A DNA stretch of 64,000 nt. It comes from Williamsia sp. (GTDB lineage Bacteria; Bacteroidota; Bacteroidia; Chitinophagales; Chitinophagaceae). The notes beneath the pieces are model-generated. The model saw only the letters and a list, made by a program, of their open reading frames with translations, ran no database searches and was not told where the DNA came from. Positions 27,794 through 35,623 of this stretch are shown here, one piece after another. The first letter of the stretch is position 1, and each line of letters begins with the position of its first letter. The stretch lies in assembly GCA_015069695.1 (NCBI GenBank), contig JADCRZ010000012.1, positions 87,663 through 151,662 of the forward strand. The letters run 5' to 3'. The translations under genes and the position numbers were made by a program.

Positions 27794-28432
27794 ATGAATT
27801 CCGTACACATGGACAGATCAAAATTTACTTTTACCCGCCTGCGCTACCACTCGGGCGATTGGGATACCGACCAGCGCATGCCTGCCAACCTGCTTAATTC
27901 CCTGATCGAATACACGACCGTGCCCGTAAGCCTCCAGGAGAAAATAGTTGATCTGGACAGCAACGATCTTTTTAATTACCCCTTCTGCTACATGAGCGGA
28001 CACAAGCTGGTGCAGTTCGATAAACAGGAAGCAGCCAACTTTAAAAAATATGTGCAAAACGGCGGCTTTGTATTTGCCGACGATTGCAACCACGACATAG
28101 ACGGTTTGTTTGCCAAATCCTTTGAGGCACAAATGACTGCCCTGTTCGGTGCCGGTGCCTTAAAAAAAATTTCCAACCAGCACCCGCTTTACCGCTCGTT
28201 CTTCCAATTTGAAAAAGGCCCGCCCACCACGTCTTTCGAGCTTAACGGCTGGGGTGATGACCTGGTGCATGATTACCTGAAAGCCATTGAGATCAACGGC
28301 CGCATTGCGGTATTGTATAGTAACAAGGATTATGGCTGCGAATGGGATTATGATTTTCGCAACAAACGTTTTATGGCGGAAGACAATACAAAGTTTGGCC
28401 TGAACATAATTATGTATGCCATGAACGCATGA
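27794..28432 (+). CDS. DUF4159 domain-containing protein
   Basis: A 212-residue protein matching DUF4159 over nearly its whole length (FTFTRLRYHSGDWDTDQRMP near the start, FADDCNHDIDGLFAKSF in the middle). The fold is related to class I glutamine amidotransferase-like domains, and the family is often encoded next to MoxR/BatA genes. Here it is divergent from moxR rather than inside the operon. A second ATG at 27809 (MDRSKF) is an equally good start. No signal peptide is seen. Function unknown. Confidence 0.75.
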   Translation: MNSVHMDRSKFTFTRLRYHSGDWDTDQRMPANLLNSLIEYTTVPVSLQEKIVDLDSNDLFNYPFCYMSGHKLVQFDKQEAANFKKYVQNGGFVFADDCNHDIDGLFAKSFEAQMTALFGAGALKKISNQHPLYRSFFQFEKGPPTTSFELNGWGDDLVHDYLKAIEINGRIAVLYSNKDYGCEWDYDFRNKRFMAEDNTKFGLNIIMYAMNA

Positions 28433-28492
28433 GCCTGTTTGAAAAAAATGGGACATGGCGGGAAAAAAGACCCTTTTTTTGCTTTTTCCCCT

Positions 28493-28500
28493 TATTTTTG
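28493..28500 (+). promoter_or_regulatory. Candidate Bacteroidota -7 box for pdhA
   Basis: TATTTTTG matches TAnnTTTG exactly and lies 20 bp before the preferred TTG start of pdhA. The upstream TTTG at 28478-28481 is too close for a standard -33 box. If the promoter is real, starts upstream of it (ATG 28439 or 28448) cannot be used from this transcript. Confidence 0.45.
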
Positions 28501-28519
28501 CCGCTCAAAAATTTCTATC

Positions 28520-29515
28520 TTGGCTACAGACTTTTCCAAAGAAACATATCTGCAATGGTATGAGCTGATGCAGCTCATCCGGCAGTTTGAACTCGCTGCA
28601 GAAGAAAAATATAAGATGGAAGGAAAAATCCGCGGATTTTTTCATGCCTATGTCGGACAGGAAGCCATCGCCGCAGGCTGTATTTCGGCTACCCGGCAAG
28701 ATGATCCTTATATTACAGGTTATCGCGACCATGGCCTGGCCCTGGCAAAAGGGGTTGAACCGGCTCCCTGTATGGCTGAACTTTATGGCAAAGCGACCGG
28801 CTGTGCCAAGGGAAAAGGCGGCAGTATGCACTTTTTTGGTGTAGACAAGAAATTTTTTGGCGGCCACGGCATTGTAGGTGCGCAGATCGGTACAGGCGCC
28901 GGACTGGCTTTTGCCGAAAAGTACAAGGGGACCGACAACGTGTGCCTGACCTTTTTTGGCGACGGGGCTGCCCGCCAGGGAATGCTGCACGAAGTGTTTA
29001 ACATGGCCATGACCTGGAAGCTCCCTGCCATCTTTATTTGCGAAAACAACAACTACGCCATGGGTACCTCTGTTGAGCGTACATCCAACGTGGTCGATAT
29101 TTACAAGCTGGCAGACGCCTACGAAATGCCCTGCGATTCCATCGACGGCATGAGTCCGGAAGACGTACACGAAAGCATCAGCCGCGCCGTACAGCGGGCC
29201 CGCGAAGGCAATGGTCCTACACTCGTGGAAATCAAAACCTACCGCTACAAGGGGCACTCTATCAGTGACCCGCAAAAATACCGCACCAAGGAAGAAGTAG
29301 ACGAATACCGGCAGCGTGACCCGATCGAAAGAGTAGCCAAGACCCTGCTGGAAAAAGGATTCGCTTCCCAGGAAGACATCGATGCCATCAACCAAAAAAT
29401 CAACGACAGGATAGCTGAAGCAGTGAAATTCGCCGAAGAATCGCCTTTCCCCCCGGCAGACGAATTGCTCAAAGACGTATATGCGGATCAGGATTATCCG
29501 TTCATACAAGATTAA
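28520..29515 (+). CDS. pdhA: Pyruvate dehydrogenase E1 component subunit alpha
   Basis: E1-alpha decarboxylates pyruvate with thiamine pyrophosphate together with E1-beta, which is not in the window. The TPP-binding motif GDGAARQGMLHEVFNMA ... ENNNYAMGTS and the phosphorylation-loop region YRYKGHSISDPQKYR are clear. I start at TTG 28520 (MATDFSKETYLQWYELM), where homology to other E1-alpha proteins begins, giving 331 residues. An in-frame ATG at 28439 would add a 27-residue tail that crosses a -7 promoter box. Downstream genes follow closely in the same direction. Confidence 0.92.
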   Translation: MATDFSKETYLQWYELMQLIRQFELAAEEKYKMEGKIRGFFHAYVGQEAIAAGCISATRQDDPYITGYRDHGLALAKGVEPAPCMAELYGKATGCAKGKGGSMHFFGVDKKFFGGHGIVGAQIGTGAGLAFAEKYKGTDNVCLTFFGDGAARQGMLHEVFNMAMTWKLPAIFICENNNYAMGTSVERTSNVVDIYKLADAYEMPCDSIDGMSPEDVHESISRAVQRAREGNGPTLVEIKTYRYKGHSISDPQKYRTKEEVDEYRQRDPIERVAKTLLEKGFASQEDIDAINQKINDRIAEAVKFAEESPFPPADELLKDVYADQDYPFIQD

Positions 29516-29567
29516 TGAAAGCTTTGGCGCAGGCCCATTTCATGCGCTTTATACAAATCCATTTTGA

Positions 29568-30257
29568 ATGATAGAAAACACGCTCACACCCCAAACAGAT
29601 CACCTCACCTTATCAGACCGGGCCAAAAACCTTTGGGACACAAAACGCAATGCCATCCTGATCGCACTGGGTGTGGTGCTGCTGCTGATTGCAGGCATCG
29701 TCGGTTACCGGATGCTCGTAACAGAGCCCAACGAACGCAAAGCCAGTGAATCTATGTTCCGGGCTGAAGAGTATTTTAAACAAGACTCCCTCAAGCTGGC
29801 CCTGAATGGCGACAACATCAACTTGGGCTTTTTAAAGATCATTTCACGCTTCGACGGAACCAAAGCAGCCAACCTGGCCCATTACTATGCAGGTTACTGT
29901 TATCTCCGCCTCGGCGATTTCAACAATGCTGTAAAGCACCTCAAAGATTTTTCCACTTCTTCCAAGCAGATAGAAGCTAGGGCTACATCCCTGCTGGGCG
30001 ATGCTTATAGCGAGCTCAACAAAAAGGAAGAAGCCGCTGCCCTGTACAGCAAGGCAGGTAAAATGTTTGAAAAAGACGATTACAACTCACCCAAATATCT
30101 TTTCCGTGCAGCTTATCTTTACGAGCAGCTGGGAAAGAACAAGGACGCCCTGGAAAACTACCGGCTTATCAAAGAAAAATATGCCCGGAGTGAAGAAGGC
30201 TTTGAAGTAGATAAGTACTTGGCAAGATTGGGTGAAGTAGGAACTGATGACAAGTAA
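29568..30257 (+). CDS. Tetratricopeptide-repeat membrane protein (YfgM-like)
   Basis: A 229-residue protein with a cytoplasmic N-terminal stretch, one transmembrane helix at about residues 30-49 (AILIALGVVLLLIAGIVGY) and a C-terminal domain of about four TPR helical pairs (YYAGYCYLRLGDFNNAVKHL, then SLLGDAYSELNKKEEAAALY). The layout matches the YfgM/TPR_21 group, periplasmic chaperone-like proteins tied to the Sec translocon in E. coli. ribH begins 12 bp after its stop. Confidence 0.8.
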   Translation: MIENTLTPQTDHLTLSDRAKNLWDTKRNAILIALGVVLLLIAGIVGYRMLVTEPNERKASESMFRAEEYFKQDSLKLALNGDNINLGFLKIISRFDGTKAANLAHYYAGYCYLRLGDFNNAVKHLKDFSTSSKQIEARATSLLGDAYSELNKKEEAAALYSKAGKMFEKDDYNSPKYLFRAAYLYEQLGKNKDALENYRLIKEKYARSEEGFEVDKYLARLGEVGTDDK

Positions 30258-30269
30258 ATTCAGCAGCTG

Positions 30270-30788
30270 ATGGCAGACATCAACAACAGCACCTTATTGG
30301 AGAACACAGGCATCCTCGCAGAGGATGCCTGTGTTGTTATAGTGCGCACCGAATGGAACGCAGCCGTAGTAGGTGAACTGGAAAAAGGATGCCTCGAAGC
30401 ATTGCGCCAGAACGGCGTGAGCAGGGTATCCAGCATTACCGTACCCGGCGCCTTTGAAATTCCTTTTGGTGTGCGGATGTATTGGGAAGCATCCAAATAC
30501 TCCGACAACCGGCCCCTCGCATTTATCGCCCTTGGCTGCGTGATCCGGGGTGATACGCCTCACTTCGATTATGTGTGCAAGGGAGTAACTGACGGCATTA
30601 TCCTGTTAAATCAATCCCTGCCTGTGCCTACTATCTTTGGCATCCTCACGGTCGACAACCAGGAGCAGGCCGACGAGCGGATCGGAGGGAAGCATGGACA
30701 CAAGGGAACGGAAGCAGCCCTCACCGCCCTCAAGATGATCCAACTGCAGCAGCAGGTCAAAGAAACGAGCTTGAAGATCCGTGTATAA
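30270..30788 (+). CDS. ribH: 6,7-dimethyl-8-ribityllumazine synthase
   Basis: RibH condenses 5-amino-6-ribitylaminouracil with 3,4-dihydroxy-2-butanone 4-phosphate in riboflavin synthesis. Conserved features are VPGAFEIP (about residues 58-65), CVIRGDTPHFDYVC with the catalytic His98, and the C-terminal GGKHGHKGTEAA. The 172-residue length is slightly above the usual 155-160. No other rib gene or FMN riboswitch is seen nearby. It appears to be expressed with its TPR neighbour. Confidence 0.95.
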   Translation: MADINNSTLLENTGILAEDACVVIVRTEWNAAVVGELEKGCLEALRQNGVSRVSSITVPGAFEIPFGVRMYWEASKYSDNRPLAFIALGCVIRGDTPHFDYVCKGVTDGIILLNQSLPVPTIFGILTVDNQEQADERIGGKHGHKGTEAALTALKMIQLQQQVKETSLKIRV

Positions 30789-30821
30789 ACCGGCCGCGCT
30801 ATCCAGCGACAATTTATCCAG

Positions 30822-31547
30822 ATGAACGTACAGGTATTTATTCCCTGCTTTATTGACCAGCTCTATCCTGCCACGGCCTTCAGCATGATCAGCGTGCTGG
30901 AACAGGCCGGCTGCTCGGTCGAATACAATACCAATCAAACCTGCTGCGGACAACCTGCTTTCAATGCCGGCTTCCGCGACCAGGCCCGGGCCGTATGCAC
31001 CAAGTTCCTGCGCGATTTCTCCGGTGCCGATTACATCGTAGCTCCCAGCGCATCCTGCGTGGGTTTTGTAAGAAATTACTATAACAAGGTACTGACCGAT
31101 TCGGCACACCAGTATGAAATCGGCCAGGTAGCTTCGCGGATCTATGAATTCTCTGAGTTCCTGGTAAACGTACTACAGGTAAGCGATACAGGCGCCGTGC
31201 TCAACGGCCGTGCCACTTACCACGATTCCTGTGCCGCCCTGCGCGAATGCAGAATAAAACGGGAGCCCCGCCAGCTCCTGCAATCTGTAAGAGGGCTGGA
31301 ACTGGTAGAAATGGAAGATGTAGAAACCTGCTGCGGTTTTGGCGGCACCTTCGCCGTCAAATTCGAGCCCATCTCCATCGCCATGGCCGACCAAAAAATC
31401 AACCACGCCCTCGCCACCGGCGCCGAATATATCATCTCCACCGATCATTCATGTTTGATGCATCTGGATGGCTATATACGCTATAAAAATTTACCGTTAC
31501 AAACACTGCACCTGGCAGATGTGCTGGCGAGGAAGTCTGAACCTTGA
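30822..31547 (+). CDS. (Fe-S)-binding protein, LutA/YkgE-like
   Basis: A 241-residue protein with two CCG-domain modules (CCGQPAFNAGF near residue 47 and CCGFGGTFAVKF near residue 170), the signature of LutA/YkgE, the iron-sulfur subunit of the L-lactate oxidation complex. No lutB or lutC is adjacent, so it is an orphan here and its role is uncertain. The C-terminus ends Arg-Lys-Ser-Glu-Pro-stop. The last residues and stop come from the left end of repeat copy 4. Confidence 0.85.
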   Translation: MNVQVFIPCFIDQLYPATAFSMISVLEQAGCSVEYNTNQTCCGQPAFNAGFRDQARAVCTKFLRDFSGADYIVAPSASCVGFVRNYYNKVLTDSAHQYEIGQVASRIYEFSEFLVNVLQVSDTGAVLNGRATYHDSCAALRECRIKREPRQLLQSVRGLELVEMEDVETCCGFGGTFAVKFEPISIAMADQKINHALATGAEYIISTDHSCLMHLDGYIRYKNLPLQTLHLADVLARKSEP

Positions 31548-31672
31548 TTCACAGGATTGGGAGGAATCGGGGACATTAGTGGTTCAAGCAGCTTGCCAGT
31601 AAAGACCTTACTTGTTTGATCAAAAGCCTACCGTCTCAGAATCCATCTATTCCTGTGAATCAAGGTTCAGAC
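31535..31672. repeat. Inverted-repeat element, copy 4
   Basis: The 138-bp element has perfect 22-bp terminal inverted repeats beginning GTCTGAACCTTGATTCAC. Both ends carry the same variant (CTTGATTCAC rather than CATGATTTAC), so the two arms have changed together. The interior has CAGCTTGCC, as in the copy 2 core. It lies between the LutA-like gene, whose stop codon it contains, and the Gfo/Idh gene 58 bp downstream. Confidence 0.88.
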
Positions 31673-31730
31673 AATTCAAGACGAATAAATCACTATCTTC
31701 ATCGCTCCAACCATTCTTCAGAAAAATTGC

Positions 31731-32894
31731 ATGGCAATGCCAAAAAAACTTCGCTTAGGCATGGTAGGTGGTGGCAAGGGCGCTTTTATTGGCGCAGTGC
31801 ACCGCATAGCAGCCCAGATAGATAGTGAATACGAACTGGTTTGTGGCGCTTTCAGCAGCGATGCCGCCAAATCTCGTGAAAGCGGGGAAGCCATCGGCCT
31901 TTTACCGCAACGCGTATATGGCAGCTTCCAGGAAATGATCCAGCAAGAAAAGGACCTGCCCGAAGATCAGCGCATGCAGGTGATCAGCATTGTAACACCG
32001 AACCATGTCCATTTCGAGCCCGTCAAATTGGGCCTGGAAAATGGTTTTCATGTGATCCTTGACAAGCCCATGACCTTTTCGCTCGAGGAGGCCCGCGCGC
32101 TGCAGCGGGTATATGAACAGCACGACAGCCTTTTCTGTCTCACGCATACCTACACCGGCTACCCGATGGTAAAGGAAGCCAAGCAACTCGTCAAAGACGG
32201 GAAGATCGGCAAGGTCAGAAAAGTATACGTGGAATATCCCCAGGGCTGGCTGACCAATTTCCGCGAAGGAACAGGTGATAAACAAGCAGCCTGGCGAACC
32301 GATCCGGGTAAAAGCGGCATTGCCGGCGCGATGGGCGATATCGGAACACATGCTTTTAACCTTGCGGAATATGTAAGTGGTTTGCAGCTGACCCAGCTTT
32401 GCGCGCACATCAGTACGATCGTACCCGGCCGCAAACTGGATGACGATGGAGATGTGTTGCTCAAATTTAACAACGAAGCCAGCGGGATCCTTTTTGCCAC
32501 ACAAGTGGCAGCGGGAGAGGAGAACAATGTAAAGATCAGGGTATATGGTGAAAAGGGCGGAATGGAATGGCAGCAGGAAGACGCCAACTCACTCCTGGTA
32601 AAATGGTTCGACAAACCCACAGAAATTTACCGGTCCGGCGGCGTTTACCTGACTTCCCTGGCAAAACACAATATCAGAACACCGGCCGGGCATCCGGAAG
32701 GCTACCTCGAAGCCTTTGCGAATATCTACCGCAATTTTGCTTTGTGTGTACAGGCGAAGATCAGCGGACAGGAGCCCCAGCCGGAATGGCTCGATTTTCC
32801 TGGTATGCAGGAGGGCGTGCGTGGCATGGCCTTTATTGAAGCCGTGATCGAATCCGGCAAATCAGACAAAAAATGGCTCGACTTCAACGTATAA
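31731..32894 (+). CDS. Gfo/Idh/MocA family oxidoreductase
   Basis: A 387-residue NAD(P)-dependent sugar oxidoreductase. The Rossmann start LGMVGGGKGAFIGAVHR has the GxGxxG-like loop, VTPNHVHFEPVKLGLENGFHVILDKPM carries the conserved EKP-like DKP, and GDIGTHAFNLAEY is the catalytic His region. Relatives oxidise or reduce sugars, inositols or 3-keto sugars. It is followed after 7 bp by a sugar isomerase/epimerase gene, a common pairing for sugar interconversion. The substrate is not identifiable. Confidence 0.88.
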   Translation: MAMPKKLRLGMVGGGKGAFIGAVHRIAAQIDSEYELVCGAFSSDAAKSRESGEAIGLLPQRVYGSFQEMIQQEKDLPEDQRMQVISIVTPNHVHFEPVKLGLENGFHVILDKPMTFSLEEARALQRVYEQHDSLFCLTHTYTGYPMVKEAKQLVKDGKIGKVRKVYVEYPQGWLTNFREGTGDKQAAWRTDPGKSGIAGAMGDIGTHAFNLAEYVSGLQLTQLCAHISTIVPGRKLDDDGDVLLKFNNEASGILFATQVAAGEENNVKIRVYGEKGGMEWQQEDANSLLVKWFDKPTEIYRSGGVYLTSLAKHNIRTPAGHPEGYLEAFANIYRNFALCVQAKISGQEPQPEWLDFPGMQEGVRGMAFIEAVIESGKSDKKWLDFNV

Positions 32895-32901
32895 CAAGCA
32901 T

Positions 32902-33954
32902 ATGAAAACAATTAAAGGACCAGCAATCTTTATCGCCCAGTTCATGGGCGACCAGGCTCCGTTCAATTCACTGCCTGCTATTTGCGAGTGGGCGAAAGGA
33001 TTGGGCTATATCGGTGTACAATTGCCCACCAACGATCCGCGCTTTATCGACCTGCAAAAAGCCGCTGAAAGCAAAACCTATGCAGACGAAATAAAAGGCG
33101 TGGTAAATGAAAGCGGACTGGAGATCACCGAACTTTCCACCCACCTGCAAGGACAGCTCATCGCTGTGCACCCGGCATACGACAAACTATTTGACGGCTT
33201 TGCACCTGAACAGGTGCGCAACAATCCCAAAGCCCGCACGGAATGGGCCGTTCAGCAATTAAAATGGGCTGCAAAAGCTTCGCAAAACTTAGGCTTGAAC
33301 GCACACGTTACATTCAGTGGTGCTTTGCTGTGGCCGACCGTATATCCCTGGCCGCAACGTCCGCCCGGATTGGTAGAGACCGGTTTCCAGGAACTGGCAA
33401 ACCGCTGGCTGCCTATCCTCAACGCATTCGACGAAAGCGGCATCGATCTTTGTTATGAGATCCACCCGGGTGAAGACCTCCATGATGGCATTACGTATGA
33501 AATGTTCCTGGAAAAAGTAAACAACCACGCACGTGCTTGTTTGCTCTATGATCCATCTCATTTTGTGTTGCAATGCCTGGACTACCTGGAGTACATCGAC
33601 AATTACCATGAAAGGATTAAAATGTTTCATGTAAAGGATGCAGAGTTCAATCCCACCGGAAAGCAGGGTGTATATGGCGGCTATCAAAGCTGGGTAAACA
33701 GGGCAGGCCGCTTCCGTTCTCTGGGCGATGGCCAGGTAGATTTCAAATCTATCTTCAGCAAGCTCACCGCCTATGATTACAGCGGCTGGGCTGTACTGGA
33801 ATGGGAATGTGCCCTGAAGCACCCGGAAGACGGGGCCCGCGAAGGAGCCCAGTTTATCAAAGACCATATCATCCGCGTAACGGAAAGAACATTTGATGAC
33901 TTTGCAGCGGCTGGTACCGACCAGGAAGCCAACAAAAGCATCTTGGGACTATAA
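32902..33954 (+). CDS. Sugar phosphate isomerase/epimerase family protein (TIM barrel)
   Basis: A 350-residue xylose-isomerase-like TIM barrel protein (AP endonuclease 2 family). Likely metal ligands lie in CYEIHPGEDLHDG, LLYDPSHFVLQ, MFHVKDAEF and the C-terminal AVLEWECAL. It is encoded 7 bp after the Gfo/Idh/MocA gene, so the two probably act in sequence on the same sugar or cyclitol. An intrinsic terminator closes the pair. Confidence 0.87.
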   Translation: MKTIKGPAIFIAQFMGDQAPFNSLPAICEWAKGLGYIGVQLPTNDPRFIDLQKAAESKTYADEIKGVVNESGLEITELSTHLQGQLIAVHPAYDKLFDGFAPEQVRNNPKARTEWAVQQLKWAAKASQNLGLNAHVTFSGALLWPTVYPWPQRPPGLVETGFQELANRWLPILNAFDESGIDLCYEIHPGEDLHDGITYEMFLEKVNNHARACLLYDPSHFVLQCLDYLEYIDNYHERIKMFHVKDAEFNPTGKQGVYGGYQSWVNRAGRFRSLGDGQVDFKSIFSKLTAYDYSGWAVLEWECALKHPEDGAREGAQFIKDHIIRVTERTFDDFAAAGTDQEANKSILGL

Positions 33955-33974
33955 AAATTTATTCATCCGGTAAA

Positions 33975-34008
33975 AGAAAAAGGAAACCTGTTGCGGGTCT
34001 CCTTTTTC
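33975..34008 (+). terminator. Intrinsic terminator after the sugar isomerase gene
   Basis: AAAAAGGAAACC and GGGTCTCCTTTTT form a stem with one mismatch around a short loop and end in a T run, about 20 bp past the stop codon. Confidence 0.7.
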
Positions 34009-34045
34009 ATTTATGCGTCATTGACAGCTTATATCCACAAAAGGC

Positions 34046-34567
34046 GTGAATCAATCCCACACGATTTCTGCAGCGACGGAAGAAGATATTCCTGCGCTTC
34101 TTCAACTGGTAAACAGCGCGTACCGCGGCGACAGCTCACGTGCGGGCTGGACAACCGAAGCTGACCTGCTTGATGGTATCCGCACGAATGAAGCCTCCCT
34201 CCGGGAGATGATCCGGAAGCCCTATGCAACCATCCTCCTTTGTAAAGACTTAGCAGGCACCCTTGCGGGCTGTGTGTACCTGGAGCAAATGGGTAAATCC
34301 CTCTACCTGGGCATGCTTACCGTATCCCCCCTTTTACAGGCGCAGGGAATCGGCAAACAACTGTTAAGGGCAGCCGAAGATACGGCCCGCAGCAAACAAT
34401 GCACCAGCATCCAAATGACAGTCATCTCCATCAGATCTGAACTCATCGCCTGGTACGAACGCCATGGCTACGCCAAAACCGGCCAAACACAACCCTTTCC
34501 CACCGATGAAAAGTTCGGCATCCCGAAACAAAAGCTGGAATTTATCGTGATGAGGAAGAGGATCTGA
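34046..34567 (+). CDS. GNAT family N-acetyltransferase
   Basis: A 173-residue GNAT protein. The acetyl-CoA loop is LLQAQGIGKQLLRAAE near residue 97 (R/QxxGxG/A type). WYERHGYAKTGQ near the C-terminus is the second conserved motif. The start is GTG at 34046, placed after an upstream terminator; no closer ATG keeps the first strand (HTISAATEEDIPALLQL). Acceptor substrate unknown. A standalone gene. Confidence 0.82.
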   Translation: MNQSHTISAATEEDIPALLQLVNSAYRGDSSRAGWTTEADLLDGIRTNEASLREMIRKPYATILLCKDLAGTLAGCVYLEQMGKSLYLGMLTVSPLLQAQGIGKQLLRAAEDTARSKQCTSIQMTVISIRSELIAWYERHGYAKTGQTQPFPTDEKFGIPKQKLEFIVMRKRI

Positions 34568-34660
34568 TCAGGCTTTCGATTGAGTGCAATCCCATAGTTT
34601 GAAATGCTGTCTTTGATAAACGTTGTACAAATATCGAATTGAATGTGAGCGTATGGTATT

Positions 34661-34684
34661 CCATGTTCCTACCGGAACATAGGA
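34661..34684. repeat. REP-like palindrome TCC-ATGTTCC-TACC-GGAACAT-AGGA
   Basis: ATGTTCC (34663-34669) and GGAACAT (34674-34680) pair perfectly around TACC, and the flanking bases extend the stem with one bulge. I recall similar GTTCCTACCGGAAC palindromes as dispersed intergenic repeats in Bacteroidota genomes, but this is the only copy in the window. On the minus strand a frame without stops, and without a usable start, runs through it for about 85 codons, ending near 34566 and overlapping the end of the next gene. Confidence 0.45.
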
Positions 34685-34758
34685 TGCTATGCGCTTAAAA
34701 TCAATCTGATATAAGAAGATTCGTTCAGGGCGTAAACCAAGTTCAAAATGGTATTGTT

Positions 34759-35436
34759 TTACGCTCCCTTCGAAAGAATGTAGTAGGTCGTTATTCCCAG
34801 ACCGGAATGGAGGAATTTGAATGTTTCAACATTGCTTTGACCGGATTTTGAATGGATGTTCTTTGTTACAATCTCGATCTTGCGTCCGTTTTGATCGTAG
34901 TTGGTAAGCTTTAGCAGGCCCTTGAAATCTTTCTTGTAGTCGATAAAGATCTCTACATCGTTGGTGGTGTCCTTGTATTTCTCTTCTGCTCTGCCAAGTT
35001 CCAGTCCGCTGTTTTCAAGCGTTTCATCAAGAAAAATACTTTTGTTCCCCAGGGTTGAATCCAGGTTGGATGCAACGGTCTTTGTTACTTTCCCTGCAAT
35101 AACAGCAGATTTGCCGGCCAGGTTTTTTATCGCCTCATCATCCAGTGTTCTTGCCAGTCCGTTAGAAATGCCCGAAGCAGTTGAACCAACCGTTTCTCCG
35201 ATCAGTTCTGCTCCTTTTTTTGTGTCATTTTGAAATTCACTGCTCCGCACATAAGCAATGGCTTTTTTTGTATAAGCCAGTACGGAGAAGATTCCTCCCA
35301 CCGTACCAATAACAAAAATTAGAGCGGCCGTTATCAATAAGTTTCTCTTCTTTTTTACCAATCCCGCAATCAGTATCCCTACTGATACAAGAACAAGCAG
35401 TCCGAAAGCAAGGATCAAAAAAAAGGGTAAGATCAT
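34759..35436 (-). CDS. Two-helix membrane protein of unknown function
   Basis: A 225-residue protein with two N-terminal transmembrane helices (about residues 3-27 and 33-54) and a soluble C-terminal part containing a helical Gly/Ala/Thr-rich stretch (ELIGETVGSTASGISNGLA) and a beta-rich end. It has no recognised domain. Base composition is more AT-rich than neighbouring genes. A second start-less frame overlaps its 3' end and continues about 190 bp further, so the original 3' end may have been disturbed. Confidence 0.6.
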   Translation of the reverse strand: MILPFFLILAFGLLVLVSVGILIAGLVKKKRNLLITAALIFVIGTVGGIFSVLAYTKKAIAYVRSSEFQNDTKKGAELIGETVGSTASGISNGLARTLDDEAIKNLAGKSAVIAGKVTKTVASNLDSTLGNKSIFLDETLENSGLELGRAEEKYKDTTNDVEIFIDYKKDFKGLLKLTNYDQNGRKIEIVTKNIHSKSGQSNVETFKFLHSGLGITTYYILSKGA

Positions 35437-35623
35437 GAAATCGATTTTTATAAAAGTGGTGAGCGGGACAAACAGTCTACCCCATCAGATCAGGTATCAA
35501 GATAATTATGATTGTCGAGTTTTCAAACAGTGTTATGCAATCATATAAATCTCTGTAGCACTTGGAGGTAACACTTTTCTTTTGTGAGATTCCATCAGAC
35601 AGCCTGGATTTGAACCCCTGCAT

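Noticed and set aside
28505..29509. Minus-strand open frame of 334 codons opposite pdhA
   Set aside because: pdhA is unmistakable on the plus strand; the antisense frame shows no family motif.
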